From Anaerolineae bacterium (GTDB taxonomy: Bacteria; Chloroflexota; Anaerolineae; Aggregatilineales; Aggregatilineaceae), in the NCBI GenBank assembly GCA_016926875.1, contig JAFGNU010000066.1, forward strand, positions 1-50,109: a stretch of DNA of 50,109 bases, read 5' to 3'. Positions 41,713-50,109 of this stretch are shown piece by piece; the first letter of the stretch is position 1, and the number at the start of each line of letters is the position of its first letter. The position numbers and the translations under genes were made by a program. Below the pieces are notes generated by a model. The model saw only the letters and a list, made by a program, of their open reading frames with translations. It made no database searches and had not been told where the DNA came from.

Positions 41713-43665
41713 ATGCCCCACACATCCCCTACCCGCTGGGAGCGGCTCGCGCTGGTCCTGATCATCGCGATTGGCGCGTGGCTGCGCTTCCAGCATACCG
41801 GCGCGATTGAATACAACATCGACCAGGTATATCCGGTCTGGCAGGCGATCAGGACGCTGGACGAGGGCGCGCTGCCGCTGGTTGGACAGGGCACGTCAGT
41901 CTTGTTCGCCAACCCGCCGCTGACCGGCTACCTGTTTGTGCCGGTGCTCGCATTGGTTCGGCAGCCCATCGCGGCCTACGTCGTGACCCTGATCCTCAAC
42001 ACGTTTGCGATCTGGTTAGCCTACCGCGCGCTGCGCTGGCTGATCGGGACGCGGCCCGCGCTGGTGGGCGCGGCGCTGTTCGCCGTGAATCCCTGGATCA
42101 TCGAGGACAGCCGCCGCACATGGGTGCAGAGCCTCTCGCCGTTTTTTGTGTGCCTGATCTTCTGGGCGCTGGTCCCGATCCTGACCGGCCAGACGCGCTA
42201 CCCTAGGCGCCGCCTGCTGATCGCGCTGGTCGGGCTGGCGCTGTTCGCGCATACCTACCTGCTGGCCTATGCGCTGCTCGCACCGGTGGGCCTGCTGCTG
42301 ATCCTGTTCTGGCGGCGCGTGCCAAAGCACACGCTGATCGTCGGCGCGGCGGTGTTCGCCGTGCTGATGACACTGTACGGCACCGGCCTGATCTGCCAGT
42401 GGGACGATACGACCGACCGCGCGCAAAATTTCGCGTCCGGGAAAGCGTCATTGTCGGATGAAGCGCTGGCGCACGCGGTCCGGCTGGTGACTGGCTGGGA
42501 ATACGCCGCCGCACGCGGTACCCGCGCGCCCGCCGGTGATTCCGCGCTGCGCGACGACCTGAGCACGGCGGTGCATTGGCTGTGGACGCTGGCGCTGATC
42601 GCGGGGATTGGGGCAGGGGGGATCGCGCTGCTCCGGCGAGATGGCGCATCGCCCCACCAACGCAACACGGCGCTGATCCTGCTGATCTGGTTTTTGCTGC
42701 CGGTGGCGATGATGAGCTACGTGTCGCGCGTGGTGCATCCCTTTTACCTGCTGCTAACTATCCCCGCCGGGCACGCGCTGGCCGCCTGGGGGATCGCGCC
42801 GCTGCTGCGCCGGTCGCTGCCGGTGGCGCTGGTGGTGGGCGTGGTGACAGCAACCGGGGCGATCAACGGCCTGAACACGGTGCGCTTTGCCCAGCAGACG
42901 CTCGCCTATCCCGGTGAGGATTTGCCCGAAACGCTGCCGCTGGCCGAGGCAGCCGCGCTCGGCGACCGGATTCGCGCCGGACGCGCGCCGGGTATGGCGC
43001 TGCTGTCCCCGATGGAGAACTGGACGCCGGTCACGCTGGCGGGCCAGGTCTTCCGCACGGAGCAGATCAACGGCTTTGAGCGCGCGGTGCTGGTGCCGTC
43101 TGGCGGGGCGCTGATCATCACGTTTGAGTGCGAGAACTCACTGGCGGCGGTGCCGTTTGCGCAGCCTGCCGGATCGCCGTTGGTGCTGGCCGATGGTACG
43201 CGGATCGGACTGTGGCAGGTGACACCGTCCGACCTGGTCATCGCGCACCCCGCCGCTATTCCCTCGGATGTGGATGTGACGTTCGCCGGGTGGACGCTGG
43301 ACGGCGAGCTAGCGCCCGGCGAAACGATCACGCTTGATACGTTTTGGCGGATCGATACGCTGCACGCGGATCGGGGCGTGTGGGCCTTTGCGCCTTACGC
43401 GCATGTGCTGGATGCGGGCGGCGCGCAGATCGCCATCGCGGGCGGGGACGTGATCCCGGCGCTGAAGTGGGCCACTGGCGACCTGATCGCGCAGCGGTTG
43501 GCGCTCACCGTCCCGGCGGATGCCGCCGATCCGCTGGCGCTGGTGGTGGGGCTGTATGACAGCGTGCGTACCCGCGCCGACGGGGTGATCGGCGTGAACG
43601 CGATCTTCCGCCTGCCGACCGGCGGCGAGCCGGTGTATGCGGCGGATATTGTGCTGGTTCGGTAA
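41713..43665 (+). CDS. GT39/ArnT-like membrane glycosyltransferase
   Basis: A 650-aa protein: 10 or so transmembrane helices in residues 1-410 with a first periplasm-facing loop EYNIDQVYPVW holding the acidic residues typical of GT-C (PMT/ArnT) transferases. A large soluble beta-rich C-terminal domain follows. It should use a lipid-linked sugar to modify something outside the membrane. Start ATG 41713 (AGGTG upstream) is preferred over ATG 41695, which has no Shine-Dalgarno. Confidence 0.8.
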   Translation: MPHTSPTRWERLALVLIIAIGAWLRFQHTGAIEYNIDQVYPVWQAIRTLDEGALPLVGQGTSVLFANPPLTGYLFVPVLALVRQPIAAYVVTLILNTFAIWLAYRALRWLIGTRPALVGAALFAVNPWIIEDSRRTWVQSLSPFFVCLIFWALVPILTGQTRYPRRRLLIALVGLALFAHTYLLAYALLAPVGLLLILFWRRVPKHTLIVGAAVFAVLMTLYGTGLICQWDDTTDRAQNFASGKASLSDEALAHAVRLVTGWEYAAARGTRAPAGDSALRDDLSTAVHWLWTLALIAGIGAGGIALLRRDGASPHQRNTALILLIWFLLPVAMMSYVSRVVHPFYLLLTIPAGHALAAWGIAPLLRRSLPVALVVGVVTATGAINGLNTVRFAQQTLAYPGEDLPETLPLAEAAALGDRIRAGRAPGMALLSPMENWTPVTLAGQVFRTEQINGFERAVLVPSGGALIITFECENSLAAVPFAQPAGSPLVLADGTRIGLWQVTPSDLVIAHPAAIPSDVDVTFAGWTLDGELAPGETITLDTFWRIDTLHADRGVWAFAPYAHVLDAGGAQIAIAGGDVIPALKWATGDLIAQRLALTVPADAADPLALVVGLYDSVRTRADGVIGVNAIFRLPTGGEPVYAADIVLVR

Positions 43666-43680
43666 ATGCGCCCGCGCCGA

Positions 43681-43689
43681 TGATATAAT
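43681..43689 (+). promoter_or_regulatory. Extended -10 promoter of the small gene pair
   Basis: TGATATAAT is an extended -10 (TGn-TATAAT) with no -35 needed. It starts 33 nt before ATG 43714. Confidence 0.55.
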
Positions 43690-43713
43690 CTGGATCATGA
43701 TGGAGGTGAACCA

Positions 43714-43998
43714 ATGGCCGATCTACAAGCGCTGTTTGCCACCGTGGACCAACTACCACCGGACGATCTCGAACAACTGCACCACTACATCGAGCAGCGC
43801 CGCCGCGCTACATGGGGCGTAGTGCCGCCCGATCGCTTAAGCCAGATTGACAAGGCACTTCGTCCGGTGCAGGCAGAAGCCGCCGCCATGTCCGACGAGG
43901 AAATCAACGCGGCCATCCGCGAAGCGAGTAAACATGCCAAAACCCGATCAGAAAACCCAGAGACACCCCATGATCACACGGCAGCACGTCAGCGATAA
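43714..43998 (+). CDS. Small protein, toxin-antitoxin-like, 94 aa
   Basis: Preceded by GGAGGTG. The N-terminal half (VDQLPPDDLEQLHHYIEQRRR) and MSDEEINAAIREA resemble small antitoxin-type proteins common in Chloroflexota genomes. The last 20 residues (TRSENPETPHDHTAARQR) look unrelated to that family and overlap the next gene, which may reflect a frameshift or an extended tail. No PIN or other toxin domain is next to it, so the toxin-antitoxin idea is only a guess. Confidence 0.6.
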   Translation: MADLQALFATVDQLPPDDLEQLHHYIEQRRRATWGVVPPDRLSQIDKALRPVQAEAAAMSDEEINAAIREASKHAKTRSENPETPHDHTAARQR

Positions 43999-44233
43999 GC
44001 TGCTCGCCTATCTGAACCAGAATATCACGCTGGCGGCATTGGTGGATTGGGCCGAATCCTGCTTCGTAACCGGCGGCTTTGGCCCGGACGATGATATCGA
44101 CATGCTGGTGAACATCGTGATGTACCTCGCGGCAGCAGACAGCGCGCAGTTTCCCCTGACGTGGGACATCTGCCAGGATTTCATGCAGCGGTTGGGCACG
44201 CCGGTCAAAGTGGTGACCATCTCTGCCGCCTGA
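43970..44233 (+). CDS. Small protein of unknown function, 87 aa
   Basis: Starts MITRQHVSDKLLAYLNQNITLAALVDWAE and ends VKVVTISAA. The first 30 residues are reminiscent of short proteins that occur near small toxin-antitoxin type pairs; no name is certain. It overlaps the preceding gene by 29 nt. The alternative ATG 43934 would add 12 residues. Which start is used is unresolved. Confidence 0.55.
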   Translation: MITRQHVSDKLLAYLNQNITLAALVDWAESCFVTGGFGPDDDIDMLVNIVMYLAAADSAQFPLTWDICQDFMQRLGTPVKVVTISAA

Positions 44234-44261
44234 CGCCTAGCTCCACCCATCCACCGCGCAG

Positions 44262-44290
44262 TTGACAATCCCCCGGCCTGCCGCGATAAT
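44262..44290 (+). promoter_or_regulatory. Near-consensus promoter predicting a leaderless SLT mRNA
   Basis: TTGACA (44262-44267), a 17-bp spacer and GATAAT (44285-44290). The start codon ATG 44298 lies only 7 nt after the -10, so transcription should start at or within 1-2 nt of the A. No Shine-Dalgarno is possible. Confidence 0.7.
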
Positions 44291-44297
44291 CGCCCGC

Positions 44298-46727
44298 ATG
44301 AAACCACAACGCCTGATACCTGTAGCGCTCGTGTGGCTGGCCGCCCTGGCGGCGGGCTGCACCCTGGCATCCGAGCCGGAACCGATCATCGTCTCGGCCA
44401 CGCCTGCCCTGGATCAACTGCCGGGCCAGGCGACGCCCAGCGTGCCGTATGTCACACCCACACCGCACATCGTCCCGACGCCCACCTTGCCCCCGGACAT
44501 CGCGCTGAACGACGCCCAATCCGCCCTGCGGTACGGGGATTATGTGACGGCGGTGCAGTATTTCCAGTCGGTGATCGACCAGCCGGACTCCGATCCGGCG
44601 CTGCGCGTGGCCGCGGCCTACGGGTTGGGCGAAGCGGCGCTGCGTGAAGGGCTGTACGATCAGGCGGCGGTTGCGCTGACCGAATACATCAAGACCTACC
44701 CGGATCACCTGGACATCCCGCGCGCGTATTTCCTGCGCGGCGATGCCTACCTGGGGCTGGGGGAATGGCAGCTTGCCATCAGCGATTTTTACACTTACCT
44801 GGAACGCCGCCCCGGCATCATCGACAGCTACGCCTACGAGCGCATCGGGGATGCCTACCTGGCGTTGGGCCAGCCGGAACAGTCGCTGACGGCCTATGCC
44901 CAGGCAGCGGACGCCTCGCGCACGCTTGAATCGCTGGTCGCGCTGCGGGAACGGGTCGCTGCCGGGTATATCAACGCCGGGGAACCGCAAAAAGCCGTCG
45001 CGCAGTACGACGCGATCCTGGCCGATGCAAAAAACGCCCCTTACCGCGCCAGCATCGCGTACCAGGCGGCGGGCACGCTGATCGCAGCGGGCGACATCAG
45101 CGGCGGGTACGCACGCCTGCAAACCATCGTCAACGACTATCCCGACACCTACAGCGCCTACCAGGCGTTGAACCTGCTGATCCAGGCCGAGTTACAGGTG
45201 GATACCTACACCCGCGCGCGGATTTACTACGCCAACGAGGACTACCAGAACGCGATCAACGCTCTGAACGCCTACACCAGCGAGACCGGCACCGCCCCGG
45301 TCGAGGTGCTGCTGATGCTCGGCCAATCGTACCGCGCCGTCGGCAATTCGCAGGCGGCGATCACGACCTTCCAGACTGTGATCGACAGCTACCCGACCGA
45401 CCCGGCCTATGGCGAAGCGTGGCTCGAACAGGGGCGCACGCTGTTTCTGGGTGGTGACGTGCCCGGCGCGATTGAGCGCTATCTCGCGCTGCCGACCGAA
45501 CATCCCGACGTGCCCGAAGGCGCCGAGGCGTTGTGGCGCGCGGGCTACCTGTACAGTACACAGGGCGACACCGAAAACGCCCTGGCGACGTTTGACATCC
45601 TGGGTCAGAGATTCCCCGGCACCGACTGGGCGGTTGAAGGGCTGTTCATGGGCGCGACGATGGCCTACAACGCGGGCAATTATGGCCGCGCCATGCAGTT
45701 GTTCAGCCAACTTGCCTCAACCGGCTACGGCGAATACCAGGCAGCGGCGTATTTGCGCGTCGGGCAGCTTTACCAACTGGACGGCAAAGACGATCTCGCG
45801 CGCCAGTCCTATCAAGCGGCTGCGGCTGCCGATCCGGGCGGTTACTACAGCTTGCGCGCCGCCGACCTGCTGAACGGGCGCGCGCCGTTCCAGCCGCCTG
45901 CCAGGACCGTCTTCACGTTTGACGAAGCCGCCCAGTTGTCCGAAGCGGAAAGCTGGCTGCGCACCACGTTTAGCATCACGCAGGAAGGCGCGCTTTACCC
46001 GCTCAGCGCGGCGCTGGAATCCGATCCGCGCCTGGTGCGGGGCAGCGAATTGATGGCCGTGGCTGCCTATGACGCCGCCGAAGGCGAATTCGAAGACCTG
46101 CGCACCGCCTACAAAGACGATCCGCTGGCGACCTACCAGCTTGCGCTGTATTACCGCGACCTGGGCCTGTACCGCCTGTCGATCAGCGCCGCCGCCACGC
46201 TGATCACCAGCGCGGGCGTGGATACGCCGGACGCCCCGCCGTACATCGCCCGGCTGCGCTACCCGGTCTATTACCAGGAACTTGTGATTCCCGCTTGCAA
46301 CACTTACGATCTCGACCCGCTGCTGATCTTTGCCCTGATCCGGCAGGAAAGCCTGTTCGAAGGCTATGCCACGTCCTACGCCGCCGCCCAGGGCTTGATG
46401 CAGATCATCCCCGATACCGGCGCGTGGATCGCGGGCCAGCTTGCCTGGCCGGACTACCAGAACAGCGACGTCTACCGCCCGTATGTCAACGTCGAGTTTG
46501 GCACGTACTACCTGCGCTGGATACTGGACCAGGTGGACGGGCTGCCTTACGTGGCGCTGGCGGGCTACAACGGCGGTCCCGGCAACGCCGCCCAATGGCT
46601 GAGCATTTCCGGCCCGGACCTGGACCAATACGTGCAGACCATCGGCTTTGACGAGACGCGCACCTATGTGCGGCGCATCTACGAGCAGTACAGCGTCTAC
46701 CGCGACCTGTACGGCGCGTCGGAGTGA
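44298..46727 (+). CDS. Lipoprotein with TPR repeats and C-terminal soluble lytic transglycosylase domain
   Basis: An 809-aa exported protein. Lipobox LAAGC anchors it to the membrane outer face; a Pro/Thr linker follows. Residues ~70-600 are TPR-like helical repeats (ALRYGDYVTAVQYFQSVI and so on), like the doughnut of Slt70. The C-terminal SLT domain has catalytic E684 (LIRQES), GLMQIIPDTG and AGYNGGPGNA. It cleaves the MurNAc-GlcNAc bond of peptidoglycan, making 1,6-anhydro products. The start is ATG 44298, which agrees with the lipoprotein signal. Confidence 0.9.
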   Translation: MKPQRLIPVALVWLAALAAGCTLASEPEPIIVSATPALDQLPGQATPSVPYVTPTPHIVPTPTLPPDIALNDAQSALRYGDYVTAVQYFQSVIDQPDSDPALRVAAAYGLGEAALREGLYDQAAVALTEYIKTYPDHLDIPRAYFLRGDAYLGLGEWQLAISDFYTYLERRPGIIDSYAYERIGDAYLALGQPEQSLTAYAQAADASRTLESLVALRERVAAGYINAGEPQKAVAQYDAILADAKNAPYRASIAYQAAGTLIAAGDISGGYARLQTIVNDYPDTYSAYQALNLLIQAELQVDTYTRARIYYANEDYQNAINALNAYTSETGTAPVEVLLMLGQSYRAVGNSQAAITTFQTVIDSYPTDPAYGEAWLEQGRTLFLGGDVPGAIERYLALPTEHPDVPEGAEALWRAGYLYSTQGDTENALATFDILGQRFPGTDWAVEGLFMGATMAYNAGNYGRAMQLFSQLASTGYGEYQAAAYLRVGQLYQLDGKDDLARQSYQAAAAADPGGYYSLRAADLLNGRAPFQPPARTVFTFDEAAQLSEAESWLRTTFSITQEGALYPLSAALESDPRLVRGSELMAVAAYDAAEGEFEDLRTAYKDDPLATYQLALYYRDLGLYRLSISAAATLITSAGVDTPDAPPYIARLRYPVYYQELVIPACNTYDLDPLLIFALIRQESLFEGYATSYAAAQGLMQIIPDTGAWIAGQLAWPDYQNSDVYRPYVNVEFGTYYLRWILDQVDGLPYVALAGYNGGPGNAAQWLSISGPDLDQYVQTIGFDETRTYVRRIYEQYSVYRDLYGASE

Positions 46728-46831
46728 CCCGCCCGGCGGCTGATCACTTCGCTCTCCAACTCGCGCGATCCACCATTTAGCTCTATACTGCGATAGTATT
46801 CACCTACCTGTTAATTTGGAGGCTCGAACTG

Positions 46832-48238
46832 ATGAAATTCGCACGTTTTGTTTTGCTGTGTGCCCTGATCGCTGCCAGCCTGGCCGTGTCCCTGGCTGCC
46901 CCAACTCCCGCTCAGGCGCAAGGGGATCAACCCTGGCTGCGTGTCTGGACGCTTTATGACCAGGAACAAAGCATCACCACCGTTGAATACCGCGACGCTG
47001 CCGGGACTGTGCTGGCATCCTACGTGATGAGCAGCTCACCAGCGACCAACCAGGCCGGGGGACGCATCTTTATGTACGGCATGGAAGCGATCCCGATCTT
47101 TGATCCAACCGCCGGCGTGATCAATTATTACCCGATCCCCGATTTCCCGGACAATACCCAGGAAACCTCGTTCAATATAAGCGGGATTACTCCCTCAGCC
47201 GATGGTTCCGCCTATGCTTACGGGACGTCAACCGGCCCGGCGGCAATGGAAGGCGACTTCACCAACCGGATATACGTGGCGAATCCCGGTATGAACAACG
47301 ACCAGGTGCTGCTCGAAGAAACCAGCGATCCCTGGATGATGCTTTCGCCCATTGCCTGGAGCGCGGACGGCAGGCAGTTGATGTTTTATTACCAGCCGAT
47401 GGGCATCGGCGGCTATATCCTCTTCTGGCAGTACGAGGATGTGAAAGTCTACGATATGGCGACCGGCGCGATCACGCCGGTTGGCGCAGTCGACGGCTAC
47501 TCGGCTGATTTCAACCTGATTGCTATGCTCACGCGCGGTGAGGGCGGGCCAAACGCGCTGCAAGTTACCAACCGGAGCACCGGTCAGGTTACCAGCTACC
47601 CGCTGCCCGCGCTGCCCGAACAGCCGCTCGTGGGCGGGGACGCGTACTTTTCCCCGTCCGGCAGCAAGGTTGCCTACCAGGTGGCGCGCAGCAACCCCGA
47701 ACAGGAAAAGTACTGGACCATCCTGGTTGACCTGGCCACCGGCCAAAGCTCGGTCGTGCTGGAAGATGAAGGCATCAACTATGAAATGCGCTACGGGCAT
47801 ATCGGCGGCTGGCTGGACGACAACACGCTGCTGGTTGGCGATGCATGGTCCGGGCACACGGCTGTGATCGATGCGGCTTCGGGTACTGCGCTGCGCGAAG
47901 AAGTGGGCGCGTTTATCGGGTACGCTGTGGGCAGGACCGATGCAGCCGGGTTCGCCCCGTCCGGCCAGGTGTATGACCAGTGTCCCGGCGCGCCGCTGTC
48001 ACGCCTGATGGTCGGCCAGCGCGGGCGCGTGACCTTCACCGATGGCCGACCGGTCAATGTGCGCATGGACCCCGGCGGCGAACTGGTCGGCAGCATGCCC
48101 GAAGGCGCCGAGTTCAATATCTGGCACGGCCCGATATGTAGGGACGGCTATGCCTGGTGGTATGTCGAGTTTGACGACGGCGCGTCGGGCTACGTGGCAG
48201 AAGGTGACGCCGACGGTTATTACCTGGAACCCTGGTAG
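46832..48238 (+). CDS. Exported beta-rich protein with C-terminal SH3 domain
   Basis: A 468-aa protein with signal peptide (LIAASLAVSLAAPTPAQAQ). The middle (IAWSADGRQLMFYYQ, YFSPSGSKVAYQVA) looks like repeated WD40/TolB-type beta-propeller blades. The last ~75 residues (RLMVGQRGRVTFTDGRPVNVRMDP...GYAWWYVEFDDGASGYVAEG) are an SH3b domain, likely binding wall. GGAGG precedes ATG. Function unknown. Confidence 0.82.
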   Translation: MKFARFVLLCALIAASLAVSLAAPTPAQAQGDQPWLRVWTLYDQEQSITTVEYRDAAGTVLASYVMSSSPATNQAGGRIFMYGMEAIPIFDPTAGVINYYPIPDFPDNTQETSFNISGITPSADGSAYAYGTSTGPAAMEGDFTNRIYVANPGMNNDQVLLEETSDPWMMLSPIAWSADGRQLMFYYQPMGIGGYILFWQYEDVKVYDMATGAITPVGAVDGYSADFNLIAMLTRGEGGPNALQVTNRSTGQVTSYPLPALPEQPLVGGDAYFSPSGSKVAYQVARSNPEQEKYWTILVDLATGQSSVVLEDEGINYEMRYGHIGGWLDDNTLLVGDAWSGHTAVIDAASGTALREEVGAFIGYAVGRTDAAGFAPSGQVYDQCPGAPLSRLMVGQRGRVTFTDGRPVNVRMDPGGELVGSMPEGAEFNIWHGPICRDGYAWWYVEFDDGASGYVAEGDADGYYLEPW

Positions 48239-48282
48239 TAACCACAACATGTCTGCCGGGCTGTATAAATAACGGGCTTCAA

Positions 48283-48313
48283 CGTGGGCAAGGGGGCGAT
48301 CCTTTTGCCCACG
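48283..48313 (+). other. Strong hairpin between the SH3 and LysM protein genes
   Basis: CGTGGGCAA (48283-48291) pairs perfectly with TTGCCCACG (48305-48313). Only a short T stretch follows, so termination is possible but weak. Confidence 0.45.
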
Positions 48314-48380
48314 CCGTATTTGCCACCGAGGCGGGGTAAGTTCTATATTATCAAAAAAATACTCAACAGGAGTCCAGACT

Positions 48381-50093
48381 ATGAAACATAACCCCAATCC
48401 GTTTATTGTGAGCCTTATCCTGGTGCTGATAGTGGCGCTGGCTGCTGCCCCGCCGCCGGTTGGCGCGCAGGACAACGGTTGTACGCATGTGGTCCAGGCA
48501 GGTGATACACTCGCCAGCATCGCCGCATTGTACGGTATCACGGTTGATGATCTGCTGACGCTCAATAACCTCACCGAGACCGCCGTGCTCCAGGTCGGCC
48601 AGGAGCTTGTGCTGCCCGCCGAGGTTTGCGCCGCGCCCGCCCCGACCAGCGCCGGACTGACCGATGGTATCCAGGGGTTGGACATTCCGACGGCGACCCC
48701 CGGCCAGGAGGGTTTTGTCATCCCCACCGCGACCCCTGCCCAGGATACGCTGGCGATCCCGACGGCCACACCGGGCAGCGGCCTAGTGATCCCGACCGCC
48801 ACCCCTGGCGAGCCTGGACCCGCTGGTCCCAGTCTGCCCCTGCTGACGACCGAGCAGTTGCAGGCGCTCACCCTGCAAGCAAACGACGTCCCGGCAGAGT
48901 TTGCTGCCAGCCAGGCTCTTGAAATTTCTTATACGCAGGAAACCATCGACTTTGTCCGCGAACAGGCGCCCGACCTGGCAGACCAGATCGAAGCGATCAC
49001 CAACAGCTACGGCTGGCGAGAGATTGCATCGGCTGACTACGCGCTTTGCCAGGAAACGCTGCCGATCAGCGATATTTACAGCGAGGTGGCCCAACTCAAC
49101 AGCCCGGACGCGGCCCGCGCTTTTGTGGACGATCCGCAGGTGTGGGGTATTTTCGAGGCCTTTGGCTACACGGTCACCCCCGCCGCCAACGTGCACGGCT
49201 TCCTGGCGGTGCTGCCGCCCGAACCGGGCGACTGCTTCGCGCAGGCGGCTGAGTACAACATGTACATTGAATACTGGGGCTTGCTGATCGATGTGGCTAT
49301 GACCGCCGACGCCAACACCGATCCCGAACTGGTTAAGGGGCTGCTCGATCAACTGGCGCTGGCCGTAATTGTGCGCGTGGATAACTTCGCCGGGGAGCCG
49401 TTCCCGCCGACACCGGTCCCTGCCGCGACCGAAGAAGCCATGCCAACGCTGGCCCCACTGCCCACCGAAGCTGGTCCCCTACCGACCGAAGCGCTGCCGC
49501 CCACGCAGGCTGCCGGACCAGGGGTGACGCTGCAAGATGTCGAGCGCATCATGCCCACTATTCCAGAACTGGGCATTCCCGCCGACACGTATGCTGAGAA
49601 TCTGCTGCTCAGCGGTACATTCAGCATCGATGAGGTAGTCAACTTCTGGCAGGCGCTCGGCCTGACGGACATCGCCAGTGTCCTGCAACACAACGCCCAG
49701 CAAAACGGGGCGGTTGGACAGGTGACACGCGTCTGGGATACGGGCGAGTTCTGCCCGCCCGCCGGGTGGGGTATCTCGCTGGAAGCCGACGTGATGCTGT
49801 TCAACACGCCGGAAGGCGCATCGGCCTTTCTCAATGACCCGGGTTATCTCCAGGCATTCCAGGCGGCAGGTTTTGCCCTGGAAGTCAGGGGCAGCGGCTA
49901 CCTGGCGGTGCTCTCTACCCCGACCGTGTGCGGCGATGCGCTGGCCTACATCGTAACCGCACCCTACAGCCGCTATGTTATCACAGCCCAGGTCCTTACC
50001 TACCTGGATTCGGACGAAGATATCGCGGTTGCAGTTGTTGACGAACTGCTGAATTTCCTCATCCAGAAGATCAACCAGGCGGGCCTGCAATAA
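48381..50093 (+). CDS. LysM-domain exported protein
   Basis: A 570-aa protein. Signal peptide (LILVLIVALAAAPPPVGAQ) then a LysM domain (THVVQAGDTLASIAALYGITVDDLLTLNNL...LQVGQELVLP) that binds GlcNAc in the wall. A Thr/Pro linker with TPIPTATPG-like repeats follows (IPTATPG four times). Two similar domains come after (around residues 155-330 and 385-570; each with a VAQLNSPDAARAFVDDP / ADVMLFNTPEGASAFLNDP motif), function unknown. AGGAG precedes the ATG. Confidence 0.85.
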   Translation: MKHNPNPFIVSLILVLIVALAAAPPPVGAQDNGCTHVVQAGDTLASIAALYGITVDDLLTLNNLTETAVLQVGQELVLPAEVCAAPAPTSAGLTDGIQGLDIPTATPGQEGFVIPTATPAQDTLAIPTATPGSGLVIPTATPGEPGPAGPSLPLLTTEQLQALTLQANDVPAEFAASQALEISYTQETIDFVREQAPDLADQIEAITNSYGWREIASADYALCQETLPISDIYSEVAQLNSPDAARAFVDDPQVWGIFEAFGYTVTPAANVHGFLAVLPPEPGDCFAQAAEYNMYIEYWGLLIDVAMTADANTDPELVKGLLDQLALAVIVRVDNFAGEPFPPTPVPAATEEAMPTLAPLPTEAGPLPTEALPPTQAAGPGVTLQDVERIMPTIPELGIPADTYAENLLLSGTFSIDEVVNFWQALGLTDIASVLQHNAQQNGAVGQVTRVWDTGEFCPPAGWGISLEADVMLFNTPEGASAFLNDPGYLQAFQAAGFALEVRGSGYLAVLSTPTVCGDALAYIVTAPYSRYVITAQVLTYLDSDEDIAVAVVDELLNFLIQKINQAGLQ

Positions 50094-50109
50094 ACGCCGG
50101 GCCATGTGC

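Overview
The window looks like a chromosomal segment of a GC-rich bacterium, most likely a member of the Chloroflexota (Anaerolineae-like). This is inferred, not proven. The signs are Thr-Pro-rich linkers behind lipoprotein and secretion signals, small secreted proteins carrying a PCWQG-type motif, a GH57 glucanotransferase, an L25 protein with an acidic tail, and a dispersed division/cell-wall cluster that lacks murE/murF. Coding density is high, genes are on both strands, and I see no insertion sequence, prophage, rRNA or CRISPR array.

Layout. 1-2048 holds one truncated and three complete tandem GNAT acetyltransferases, closed by a good terminator. 2200-8480 holds an esterase, a methyltransferase followed by a thiamine-binding-domain/TrmO fusion, a DUF6159-like membrane protein, a methyltransferase with a 126-nt repeat-built Glu/Pro-rich N-terminus, and a pair of small secreted paralogues. 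8616-15693 is a minus-strand block: an MA-like metalloprotease with SH3 domain, a small unknown protein, a Gfo/Idh/MocA oxidoreductase, a PPIC foldase lipoprotein, a GH57 4-alpha-glucanotransferase-like enzyme and a small membrane protein. An AT-rich gap follows, then a response regulator and a secreted protein.

18311-22090 is the most accessory-looking part. It holds a TIR-NB-ARC-TPR protein of 949 aa, whose TPR part is built from near-identical 141-nt DNA repeats, followed directly by a Dam-type adenine methylase. I read this as a probable STAND/TIR immune sensor. Just downstream, two inverted copies of a roughly 130-bp palindromic element flank an AIM24-like gene and a methyltransferase. 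Then come a haem-binding protein, a GT4 glycosyltransferase and a flippase-like membrane protein on the minus strand, an AlkZ-like winged-helix protein, and tRNA-Gly(CCC) with a consensus promoter and terminator.

28208-35642 is a cell-division/cell-wall region: PP2C-like phosphatase (overlapping rsmH), rsmH, an FtsL-like protein, an FtsI-type transpeptidase, a DivK-like response regulator, mraY and a Ser/Thr kinase. Having the phosphatase and the kinase at its two ends suggests phosphorylation control of wall synthesis. 35954-38635 is a sugar-nucleotide pair (nucleotidyltransferase and phosphohexomutase). 38905-41442 holds a response regulator, a TrmI tRNA methyltransferase and ribosomal protein L25. 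41713-50093 holds a GT39-like membrane protein, a small overlapping gene pair resembling toxin-antitoxin-type small genes, a TPR-SLT lytic transglycosylase lipoprotein with a promoter that predicts a leaderless mRNA, and two large secreted proteins (SH3-tailed and LysM).
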